Below the pieces are notes generated by a model, which was given only the letters and a program-made list of their open reading frames with translations, was not told the origin of the DNA and ran no database searches. A stretch of DNA of 64,000 nt, taken from NCBI RefSeq assembly GCF_022581195.2, contig NC_061472.1, positions 10,974,001 through 11,038,000 on the forward strand, written 5' to 3'. Every line of letters begins with the position of its first letter. Position 1 is the first letter of the stretch. This DNA comes from Helicoverpa zea (lineage: Eukaryota > Arthropoda > Insecta > Lepidoptera > Noctuidae). The position numbers and the translations under genes are program-made. Shown here piece after piece: positions 46,601 to 58,600 of the stretch.

Positions 46601-49600
46601 CAGCTGGGTTTTCTTCTGATCTGACATAGTTCCAATGAGTCGCAGGGATAACGTTGTTTATTTGAGCCACTCTGTTCGCTACATATTTTTCCCATCTGTT
46701 TATATCTCCTTGCAACCATGCTAGCACGACTTTAGAGTCGCTCCAGCACCTTATCTGAAGCTTTTTCTCGACGAGTGTTTGTTTGACCTTTTCTATCAGT
46801 TTAGCGAGTAGTAATGCTCCACATAGTTCCATCCTAGGTAGAGTTATCCTTTTGTTGAGCGGTGAAACTTTAGTTTTTGCAGTTACTAGCGTGGTGACAT
46901 ACTCGCCGTTCAGATTTCGGACGCGGCTGTAAAGGACACACGCATATGCCTTTTCACTGGCATCGCAGAATCCGTGTATCTCAATATCTGTGCCATGGCA
47001 CTGCAGCCATCTTGGCATTGCTATTTGGCATAACAAGGGGATTTCTTTCCTCAATGTTTCCCACTCGTTAGTTAGTTCATCACATAGGCGTTCGTCCCAG
47101 CTGATTTTGCTGATCCAGATCTTTTGAAATAATAGTTTTGTTTTTATAATAAAAGGTGATAGGAAGCCCAGCGGATCGTACAACTTGCTTATTTCACTAA
47201 GTAATGTTCGCTTAGTTAGGGTTTTCTTTTCAGCTAAGTTCCAGCTGTACGTGAAACAGTCACTCGATTGGTTCCACCTCATACCCAACATCTTTGTTGT
47301 TTGGTTTGTCGTTTGTTCCGGGCTGAAGTTAATGTGAGCGTCGCTGCTTCTTTGATCATCTCGTAGGTCGGCTAAGATCGTCGTTTCGTTACTTTTCCAC
47401 TTGCGTAAGTTAAAGCCTCCTTTTTTCAGTAATTCGACAAGCTGGGCTACTTGTTCTTTCGATGCTTCAATTGTGTCTTTTCCGTGGACCAAATCATCCA
47501 TGTAGAACGAGCTTCTGAGTACCTTTGAGGCCTCGGGATAATTATCCTGTTCGTCTTGCGCGAGTTTATGTAGAGTGCGCATTGCAAGATAGGGGGCACA
47601 TTTCATTCCATACGTTACAGTGCAAAGTTCCCACTCTTGTAGCGGTTCTTTTGGGTGAGATCTCCAAATTATAGTTTGCAGATGTTGCTGTTCTGCATGA
47701 AGCCAGATGAAACGGTAGAGTTTCTCTACATCTGCTGTGAAGACATATCTGTAAGTTCTCCAACTGGTGAGAAGGGTAAACATGTCTTTCTGTAGGTTAG
47801 GGCCACAGCAGCCTCAATGATAACATGTACTGCGGCCCTAACCTACAGAAAGACATGTTTACCCTTCTCACCAGTTGGAGAACTTACAGATATGTCTTCA
47901 CAGCAGATGTAGAGAAACTCTACCGTTTCATCTGGCTTCATGCAGAACAGAAACATCTGCAAACTATAATTTGGAGATCTCACCCAAAAGAACCGCTACA
48001 AGAGTGGGAACTTTGCATTCACCTTTCAATTTTCAACTTTCAATTCACTCTGATTATCGCTTCAACTTGGAAACACTTATCATGAAAAAACTTACAAACA
48101 ATTTACCAACAACATCCTTTTCAACAAAAAATTGGAGTTATCTGGAAAACTTAAAGTTAGCGGACCCTCACTTCAATATTTCAGATCCGGCTCGAAGGAC
48201 CATTTATTGATGTATGGACCTCAGGCGTCGTTAGTTTGTATTGAGTTGAAAAAGACCACAGATTTCCCGTTCAATAGTTTATTGTGCAAGTTACACTAGT
48301 TCCGTGGGATGCTAATCGTGGGTATAGCTCTAATCAACTGAACACTAAATAATACAAAAATAATTAAATCGACTCGCGAAAGTAGGTCGCGCGACGTTAG
48401 CAAAAAAAATGCCTGTACGTAAACCGTACATCACTCTTTGTGTATTCGGACGTGGTGAATTCAAGAATATCAATATAGCCTGTTCGCGTTCGTTGTCGAA
48501 CGAAAATTGGTATATATGGTGAAGGTAGCGTGTAGGTGCGGCAGGGCGTGACGGCGCACGTGCATATGTTGCAGAAACGAGAGCGCGGGCGCATGCGCGT
48601 GCACCACATCAACAACGTGAACACGGCGCTGCACGTGCTGGAGGCCAACGGCGTCAAGCTCGTCAACATCAGCAGCAACGACATCGTCGACGCCAACCCC
48701 AAGCTCACGCTAGGTATGTGCCGCCTGCGCTTGTCTGCCCCCTGCGTCCGCCCCGCCCAGCTCAATCTCACGCCTTCCTCCATCTTACAGGACTGGTGTG
48801 GAGCATCATCCTGCACTGGCAGGTGCATTATCATCTCAAGGAGCTCATGTCAGAATTGCAGCAGACCAATTTGGAGAAGACCCTGCTAGCGTGGTGCCGC
48901 ACTCATACGCAGGTCGGTGGTAGTCTGACCGCAGTGTCAATCTCGTCTGAAACTGTCGTACCTACTGACATTGTAGTGATAAACAGTACCGTATTCAAAG
49001 TGAATGGAATGAGGGTATAGCATGGTTGTGTCGTGCAGAACTACGCGGGCGTGAACGTGCGCAACTTCACGACGTCGTGGTCGGACGGGCTGGCGTTCAA
49101 CGCGCTGCTGCACCGCTGGCGGCCGCAGCTGTTCGACTACGCGGCCGTGGTGGCGCGCGGGCCGGCGGCGCGGCTCGACCACGCCTTCAGCGTCGCGCAC
49201 CAGCACCTCAACATCGACCGCCTGCTCGACCCCGAGGGTGACCACCGCTACCCGTTACTGCGCCCCGCTGCATCTATATCGTTTTTAACGATTTTCATTT
49301 CTGTTTTTAGATGTGAATACGCCTAATCCTGACAAAAAATCGATAATGATGTACGTGATGTGTCTGTTCCAATCTCTGCCACATTCGTGCGAAGACGTAG
49401 CCGACATGGAGAGCATTAACTCGGAGCCCGGCACGCCGGTCGCCACTCAGCCGCCCGAGGTGAGTGCGATGCAACGCCGAGAGCGCAGCTCCCGCACCCG
49501 GCCCACCGGGCGCTACCAAGTGTCGTATGCACCGGCAGGTGGCGGGCAGTCGGCCGCTGTCGACGGCGACGACCGGCTCGGTGGAGCTGGGCGGGTACTA

Positions 49601-52600
49601 TGCCGCCTTCGAGGAGGTGCTGGCGTGGCTGCTGGAGGCGGAGGAGCGGCTGGCGGCGGCGCGCGAGCCGGAGGGTGCGGAGCTGGCGCCGCTCAAGGAG
49701 CACTTCCACGCGCACGAGCGCTTCCTGCTGGAGCTGGCGGCGCAGCAGGCGCGCGTGGGCGGCGTGCTGGACGAGGGCGCGCGGCTGCTGGACGCCGGGC
49801 TGTCGCGCGACGAGGCGGCCGAGGTGCGGCTGCAGCTGCGCCTGCTGGGCGGGCGCTGGGAGGCGCTGCGCCGCGCCGCGCTCGCCACGCAGGCGCGCGG
49901 CCACGCGGCGCTCATGCGCGCGCAGCAGCAGCAGCTGGCGGAGTTCCGCGCCTGGCTCACGCGCACCGAGGACCGCATGTCCCGCGCCGGCGCCGCGCGC
50001 CCCGGCCGCGCCGGCCTGCGCGCGCAGCTCGCCGCCGTGCGCGCGCTGCACGCCGACCTGCGGCGCCAGCAGCCGCGCGTGGACGCGCTCGCCGACGCCG
50101 TGGTCGTGGTGGACGACGACGCGCAGGACAACTGTACGTACCGCCCGGCCGCCCCGCCGCGCGCGAGGCGACCCACTCACCGCGACCTGCGTGTTGTGCA
50201 GGCGTCACGGAGATCGAGGACGAGCTGACGGCGCTGAGCGAGCGCTGGTCGCACACGTGCCAGTGGACCATGCAGCAGCTGGAGCGGCTGCAGGAGCTGC
50301 AGGCGCGCTGGGACGCGCTGGACGCGCAGCACGAGGCGCTGCTGGGCGCGGCCGACGCGTGCGAGCGCGAGCTCAAGCAGATGGAGGCCAACCCCGCCGC
50401 CGAGGTGGGCGCGGCACTGGCGCGGGTGCGGCAGCTGCGGCGCCTGCGCGGCGAGCTGGCGGCGCGGCGGCGCCAGGCGGCGGCGGCGCTGGGCGAGGCG
50501 CAGGCGCTGGGCGAGCCCGAGCTCAGCGAGCGCGCCGAGGCGCTGGCCGACCGCCTGGACGCGCTGCTGCTCATCCTGCACGTGCAGGCGCAGCGGGTGA
50601 GTGTGGCGTGGCCGGCGCCGCGTCTGCGCCCGGCCCGCGCTCACCGCGTCTCTCGCCGCAGATCAAGGAGTTGGGCTTCGACATGGAGCTGGAGGAGGAC
50701 TCGGCGGCCGAGCAGGAGTCGCCGGCCGCGCCGCCGCAGGAGACGCAGGAGGAGCAGGCGCTGCCGGACGACGCGCATAGCGGCTCGAAGAAGCCGCGAC
50801 TGGCGCCCGACCAGCGCGCTGACTTCCAGCTCGGGTACAAAGCCTTCGAGACCTGGGCCGGTGACGCCGAGCAAGCACTCGACCGGGTGAGTTCACCGAC
50901 CAATATTTTAAGTAAATAATCTCTATCGTCATTGACTATCTGGGGGCACGGCAGTGCTCCAGCCAAGTCTCGATCAAAGCGGGCACGGCCGTACCATCCT
51001 TTTCTCAAAGCGTTTCGCGGCTGTTTCACCCCCCTGTATTATCCATGTGGTCAAAGCTAGGCGTTTAGGTTTTCGATGACCAAGACCAAGAAAAACTAGC
51101 CATATGCCAGAGAGCAATGGAGCGAAGTATGACAGGTACAAGAAGACAAGATCGGATCAGAAATACCATTCTGAGATCAAAAACGAAACTGACAGATGTT
51201 TTAAAAAGAATAGACCAGCAAAAGTGGACATGGGCTGGCCACATGATTCGTGACAAGACGGAGAAATGGAATAAGGCCATAACTGAATGGTACCCGAGAG
51301 ATGGAAAACGAAATAGAGGAAGACAAAAAATGAAATGGGAAGATGATCTTAAACAGACTGTTGGTGCAAAATGGAGAAGGGTTGCAAATGACAGGAGTCA
51401 ATGGAAGTTTTTGGGGGAGGCCTATGCCAACAGGCACTCTGAAACTAGAGATATATTGTAATGAACTTAGTATAGTGTAATGAATTTCGTTGTAAAATAT
51501 GTGTAGTAGGTAATAGATCATTGTAAATTGTAATTAGGTAATGGTTTCAGAATAAAGGGCTTTATTATTATATTATTACAAATTAAGTTGAACAGGACTT
51601 GGCTTCCTTGCGATCCCAAAACTTTTTAGGGTGGAAGAATTGTGTAGAGAGACTTGGCTTTTTTTACATTTAATGTTTTTGGTGGGATTACCTGTTTTCT
51701 AGTGAGGAGACTTTGCTATATTCTTATTCGCAGTGCAAACGTGATTTGGAAGAAGACAATGAAAAGAGAAAAGAGATTCCGGGCATCCTGGAGCGCGTGG
51801 AGAAGGAGATAGAGAGTCAGCGCGCGGATTTTGCCAACGTGGAGGAAATACAGCGCCGCCTCGCTGCGGAGCCCGGCCTCCAAGGTAAGTGTCGCGTGCT
51901 GGCTGTGCATGCTCTGCCGACCTGCACTCACTCCTCCGTCCTCCTCGCAGACGAAGCTCAACGACACGCTGAAAGCATAGACGACCTGAAAACACGATGG
52001 GAAAATATACAACGAACGATTTTAGACATAAGGAACACTATGAATCTGTTGGAAGACAAAGAGAAGTTGGGGTCAGACACGGAGGCGACGCAGCGCGAGC
52101 TGGACGAGGCGGACGCCTGGCTGCAGGCGCTCGCCCGCGAGCCGCCCGCGCACAACCAGCTCGTGCACCTGCGCACCCGCGCCCGCGCCTTGCGTAGCCT
52201 CGCGCCGCGCCTGCAGGAGCTGCAGGCCCGCGCCGCCGCGCTGCACGCGCGCCTGCCCGCGCCCGCTCTGTGCGCCGCCACCGCCGCGCTGGCGCAGAGC
52301 CACGCGCGCCTGCTGGACGCGCTGGCGGCGCGCGCGGCGGCGAGCGGCGCGGGCGCGGACCGCGCGCTGCCGGCGCGCCTGCACGCGCTGCAGGAGCAGG
52401 CGCTGGCGCAGCACGCGCTGCTGGCCGCGCCGCCCGCCATGCGCGCCGAGCGCGAGCGCCTGGCCGACCTGCGCCGCCAGCTGCTGGAGCTGCACGACGC
52501 CGCGCAGCGCGAGCGCCGCGACCGCGCCGCGCCGTCGGAAGCGCACGAGCTAGACTTCAACAATAGCATGGAGAACTTGCTCTCCAAGTTCGAAGACACC

Positions 52601-55600
52601 AAAACAATCCTACAACAGAAGATTACCAAGTTGGAAAACGGTAGGAGCAGTCCATAACTCCAGACGTAAAGTTGCTTCCATTAGAATAATGAATGACTAT
52701 CTGTGAACGTTGCGTGTGCGCAGGCGAGGCGCAGATGCAGCAGCTGGAGCAGCTCAGCGCGGAGGTGTCGGCGTGGCTGGACGCGGCGGAGCGCTTCACG
52801 CGCGAGTGCGACGCGCTGCCGCTCGGCGACCAGGACGCGCTCGAGCGTCTGCTGCACACCAGCAACGTCAGTCTGCCCTCCTTTTTTTTCTAACTGAATG
52901 TTTACAATATGTCGTAGGAAAATAATAACATTCTTCCATTCGCAGGAATTCGAAGAACAGAAAGAATCTTTCAAAGCCAAATTAGAAGTAATAGAAAGTA
53001 CCAAAGAATCTATTCTCGAAGACTGCGAGGAAGGCGTCGCGAAGACGATCCAGAACGATACGAAAAACTTAAAGAAACGATACGAGAGCGCGACCGCCGC
53101 CGCGCTCCAGAGCAACGAGGCGCTGCGCCGCGCGCTGGAGCGCACGGAGGCCGTGCTGCGCGACATCGACGACACGGCCCGCTGGCTGCGCGAGCTGGAG
53201 GCGCAGGCGCCGCGCGAGCACGAGTGCGGCATCGGCGACTCGGGCGCGCTGTACGCCATGAAGGCGCGCTTCCAGGCGCTCAAGGAGCGCTGCGACGCGC
53301 GCACGCCCGCCTTCCGCGCGCTCAACGAGGCGGGCAACGACCTGCTGCTGGCGGCCGCCGCCCCGCCGCCCGCGCTCGCGCGCCGCCTCACGCAGCTCAA
53401 CGCGCGCTGGACGGCCGTGACGCACGGCGTGTACGAGCGCTACAAGGTGCTGGCCGAGGCGTGGCACGAGTCGGGCGAGCTGCGCGCGTGGCTGGCGCAG
53501 GAGCGCGGCTGGCTGGAGGGGCTGCAGCGCCGCCTGCGCCGCTCGCCCGACGCGCCCGCCGACGCCGAGGAGATCTCCGACGAGCTCTACGTCAGTATAT
53601 TACGTCGCACAAGACCTTTGCTTTTTTCTAATAATACCATTAAACTTAAAAAAAAAAAACACTATTTATATTATGAATCAGTTCCCGCCATTATGGAATG
53701 TTGACCGAAGGATACCAATCTCTAACACACTGAGGGTCATGGCACATTATACCGGCACCGCAACAGCACAGCTGCAGCACGGCGTCGCCTCGAATTTAGA
53801 CTACGGCTAGCTGCCAGCGCGCTAACTACGCGTTGTCCGCAAGGTGCAGTCCGTGCGCCGGCCGCGAGGTGTAAGCTTGCTAACACCGCAAACTCAATAT
53901 TATTTTAAGACAGTTATAATTGATTACGAAATATAATATTCAAAATTCCAAAAAAATAAAATTCAAAATTATTTATTCATCAAAAAAAGTTACAATAATT
54001 GTTTGGCAATGACCCTCAAACTAGATATATACACGATTTAATGCTCTAAATTGAATGACAAGTTAAATGCTGGTGTGGAGCGGTGCTGTTGCGGTGCCGG
54101 TATAATGTGCCATGATCCTTAGAGTACCACCCGCACACTTCAGATTAAACAGTCGGCCGACAGTTGACCTGATGGTTGGTAAACTTTTTTATCTTGATAT
54201 TAATTCCAATGAAAGTTCCGTTCATTCATTTTCAAAACGTTGTAACTTCTGCTATACAAAAGGTAAAATACGCATCAATCATGTGTAATGAATGACAGTA
54301 CAGTTTTATGTGTGATCTGAGTACAGTGTAGTGTAACTTGTGTTCATATGTTATTTGTTTAACGCGTCATTTTGTTTGTATGCACTCTTAGATGACGATG
54401 CGGTAAGTAGTGTGTATAGTAAGTTCAACTCAGTTGTGCGCGCGGCCTTATGTGTGGGTAACCCTTGTACATATACAGTAACTTTGTGTGCGTGACAAGA
54501 GGTACAGTCGGGTACAATACAGTTATTTAGGGGTTGTATACGGGGGTTTAAAGAAAAACAGTTATTACGTAATTTAATGTTTATTTATTTATAATGATTA
54601 TGAATCGCTATTTGAAAAATCAAATGATGAATTTTCGGATTCGCTACTCTCCAAGGAGAATTATAAATTCTGACTCCAATGTCAAAATGTCTATAGTATT
54701 CTTCTTTTTTCTTTTCTACATGTCGACAAGTATTACGCCACATCCCTTCATCAATTTGACTTAAACGTTCATTTATGAGTTTCATTATTTTGTTATTTTG
54801 GTCGACATTATGCGAAGCAATATAACTTTTTAAAATTCCCCACACATTTTGTTTACATTATTATACTAGATTATACCTCTTTTTACATTCTTAGTCCACA
54901 CTTTTATTTATTGTCCACGTACCCCGAGCTAGAAAATATGTACTTAAGGAGTATTCAATTCTTATATAGATACTGTCAATGTCAATTTGAAAAGACGTAT
55001 GAAAAAATATATTTAATAATAAAATAAATTATTATATTTAATAATAATAAAAAGCTTTGAATGTCGTTTTATTTTTTGAAACGCTTTATCTGACTCCTTA
55101 ATAATTTCTCCGCGAATAACTAGTATTTTCGTAAACGACTGTACCCATAAGAAAAAGTGATAAGAACACGTCATGCTCGGACGACGTCACTGTCACACGA
55201 ATGAAAGTTGTATATTTACAAGCCGACGCACACATAGGGCCGCGCGCAAATCTGAGTTGAACTATCTATAGTATGTGCCGCGACACTCGCACTAGGCGAG
55301 CACGCGTCGCTTTGCACAAACATAACTAATTAAGTAGTATATAGTATACTAGCCGTTTTCCCGCGGTTTCATCCGCGTCCCGTGGGAGCTACTGCCCGCA
55401 CCGGGATAAAATATAGCCTATGTTACTCGCAGATAATGTAGCTTTCTAATGGTGAAAGAATATTTAAAATCGGTCCAGTAGTTTTTGAGTTTATCCTTTA
55501 AAGTTTTCCTCTTTATAATATTAGTATAGATAAGTAATTCTTATTTTAGCAATCAAGTATATGTATTCATAATCTGGAGATTAGTTGTCGTTATGTTGTG

Positions 55601-58600
55601 GTCATGTTTATCATATGTGGTGTGTAGTTATTGCGATATTCTTAATACGTATACTGTGTTCATTAGAACGTTTGAAAAAAAAAAAAAACAGAAATAGAGT
55701 ACGATATTTTACATGTCTATAGAAGCTCATAAACTCAAATACATGAAAAGGGAATTTAATTTGTTATTTATTTTACCTCTTTCGTTTTCTTCTTAATATT
55801 TTTTTAATTTAATGAAAAAAGGTATGAGAATGATATCAAATGTTGCAAAATGAAATAATAAAGCTTTGAATGTTGTTTTTTTCTGAAACTCAATCAAGTT
55901 GCTTTATTTAAACTTAAATCATAATGTGTGCCGTTTTATTTCGACAATGCATGCCATACAATAAATTATTGTAAGAAAATTTGTAACACCTGATTGGCAA
56001 TGCAAGGCATTTAACGTACCGGTGGTCGCGTAGGACTTGGAGAACTACATCCAGAACCACAGCGACGAGCGTCTGTCGCGCATCCAGGACATCGGGCGGC
56101 AGCTCATCGACGCGCACATCATGCCCGCCTGGATCCAGGCCGAGATCGACGCCGTCACCTCCAGCTGGGACACGCTGCGGGCCGAGGTACGTGTCGAGCC
56201 AGCGCGGTGTGTGTGTGTGTCGCCCTGTGCCCGCTCACCGACCCCTGTGCCCCCAGGCGGCGGCGCGCAGCGCGCTGCTGGAGCGCGGCGCGCGCGAGGC
56301 GGCGCGCTGCGAGGTGGCGCTGGACCGCGTGCAGCAGTGGCTGGACGCGCTGCCCGCGCCGCCCGCGCCGCCCGCGCCCGCGCTGCGGCGCCAGCTGCCG
56401 GCGCAGCGCGCGGCGCTGCGCGACGTGCGCGCGCAGGCCGACGCGTACGCGCGCGCGGGGCGGCGCGAGGCGGCGGCGCGCCTGCGCGAGCAGCTGGAGC
56501 TGCTGGCGCGGCGCCTGGCGGCGGCCGAGGCGTGGCTGGGCGGCGCCGCGCCCGCCGCCGCGCCCGCGCTGCCGGAGCGGCTGGCGGCGGCGCAGCGCAC
56601 GCTGGAGGCGGTGCAGCGCGAGTGCGCGGCGGCGCTGGCCCCGGCGGGACAAGAGCCCGACGCCGTGCGCGCGCAGCTCCGCACCTGCCTCGTGAGTACT
56701 GCGCCCTATTGTCGTCTCGGAAACTGTACTTACTATGAGCGATCCTATGTATGAGGGTTGAATACCCATCATGAAAATCTATATCAAATATTACTTGAAC
56801 ATAAATTATACAGTCATGGACACGTAATAAAAGACACTGTTGGAATCTTAACTTACCGGGGCATTTCATCTGTATTTCTTTTTTTACATTGCCGTGGGAA
56901 CTTTCTTTTCTATTTTAAAATATTTAAGAAGGCATTGTGAAATGTTAAAACTAATGACTATATTTAATAATCCCCCGCCCCTAGTTTTTTTTCGCTTTAT
57001 CCGAATCCCGGGCAGTATGATCCATAACGAAGCCTGGCCATCTAATTAAAGACACTCCATTTGCTCTGAGGAAGAAATAGTTAGGAGTACGAGAAATAGG
57101 AGTTACCTTTCTACAACAACATTCCCTACACTATAATTAAACATTCCAATATGTATTAATATTTGGTTTATTTCATTTTACCTCAATAACAGTACGACAT
57201 CCCTGAACGAGCAAGCAGTCAGTTTTGTAGAAGTCGCTAAGGGGATTTTCTTCCATGCTTAATTAAAATCTGTGTAAAATTGATCTCCGAACAACTTCGA
57301 GAACGGCGCCGTGTTTCGCAATCGGTTTCGGTAGAACATGTTCATTGAATATGACCTTGGTTTTGTCCAAGTTCATCCGTAGGCCGATGCGTAGAGAAGA
57401 TTCAGCCAGGTCGTTCAGCATCTGTTGTAGGTCCTGCAGCGTTTCCGCCATGATGACGATATCGTCAGCAAATCTCAAGTGAGAGATGTGTTCGCCATTG
57501 ATGTTGATGCCGCGTCCTTTCCAGTTCAGCGTCTTGAACATATCCTCCATTGCATTAGTGAACAGTTTCGGGGAAATAACATCCCCTTGTCTCACTCCTC
57601 GATGCAACGGTATGGGCCTTGTTTGCTGATTCTGTACTTGGACGGACATTGTAGCGGCTTCGTAAAGACATCTCATCACTTGGATGTATCGCCAATCTAC
57701 TTGACAACGCTGCAGGGACTCCAGAACAGACCAGATTTCTGTTATCCTAAAGTTCTGCAGACACAATTTTCGTCCTTTTAGCATCAAATGGCCCCGAAAA
57801 AACAGTACGGAATAATATTAATGGTTCTCTATTTTCGTTATAACACCACCGTGAAGTCTATTAATGCGGATAAGTTTTCCTTGACGGCGGTTTTCAATTG
57901 TTCTAAAACTTCGACTTTTTTAGTGCATTGACAAGGCATCTTTAATAATAATATTATTACCATGTTCTTATTACAGTTCAAATAGTATGAATGAATCCGC
58001 ATGATAAAACTTGATTTATTTATTTATTTATTTATTCATCTCCAAGTTACTATGCCTTTACAGACTTAAATCTAATGCGACTTAGTACCTACTTACAATT
58101 AATATCTCCTTAACTATATCTAGAAAAATAACTACTAATCCTTACATACTACACAGTAAGTGGCCCTTGTGAACTCGCTCAGTGTACAGTTAAATATGTC
58201 GATGTGGTCAGCCACCGTGTTGAGAGTGCGCAGCGCGCGGGTGAGCGGCGCGCGCTGCAGCAAGCTAGTGCGCGCGCGGCACCACCAGCAGCCACCGCCC
58301 CACGTACTCGTCCGGTACACAAAAACCTATCTCTGTTAGAAGACCCGAATTTTTTATGTCACCTCTCAGAACTCTTAACAGGTAAGTCGCCAAAGCCACT
58401 TCACGTCTGACTTCCAATCTGTAGTAACCTACCATACCGAGGCAGAATAAGGTGGGGTACAGTAATGGATATCCCGGATATATCTTATACATTTTCATAT
58501 ACATAAAACGTATATATTTGTTATGTATACGCTCAATCATTTTTTTGTACTTTATTTCACTTGGACTCCAGATGGCCGCATTGTATTCCAGATGACTCTT

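Larger units (their letters stand above)
43578..48017 (-). mobile_element. Truncated BEL/Pao-family element
   Basis: The sequence runs from mid reverse transcriptase through RNase H, integrase and an envelope-like region. It lacks gag, protease, the start of RT and any LTR I could see. It is inserted antisense between dystrophin exons 3 and 4 and ends in a long foldback (47621-48017). The start on the right is given by the outer end of the foldback arm. Confidence 0.85.

Noticed and set aside
49416..50644. Several minus-strand frames of 150-254 codons opposite dystrophin
   Set aside because: Antisense by-products of GC-rich coding exons; Ala/Arg/Ser-rich with no splice or start support.
49313..50919. 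Long + strand frames of 525 and 439 codons across the spectrin exons
   Set aside because: They read through introns and are out of frame with the CH and spectrin motifs; they exist because the exons are very GC-rich.
56037..56869. Frames of 149-274 codons on both strands around dystrophin exon 16
   Set aside because: Same cause; low-complexity Ala/Arg sequence with no motif.
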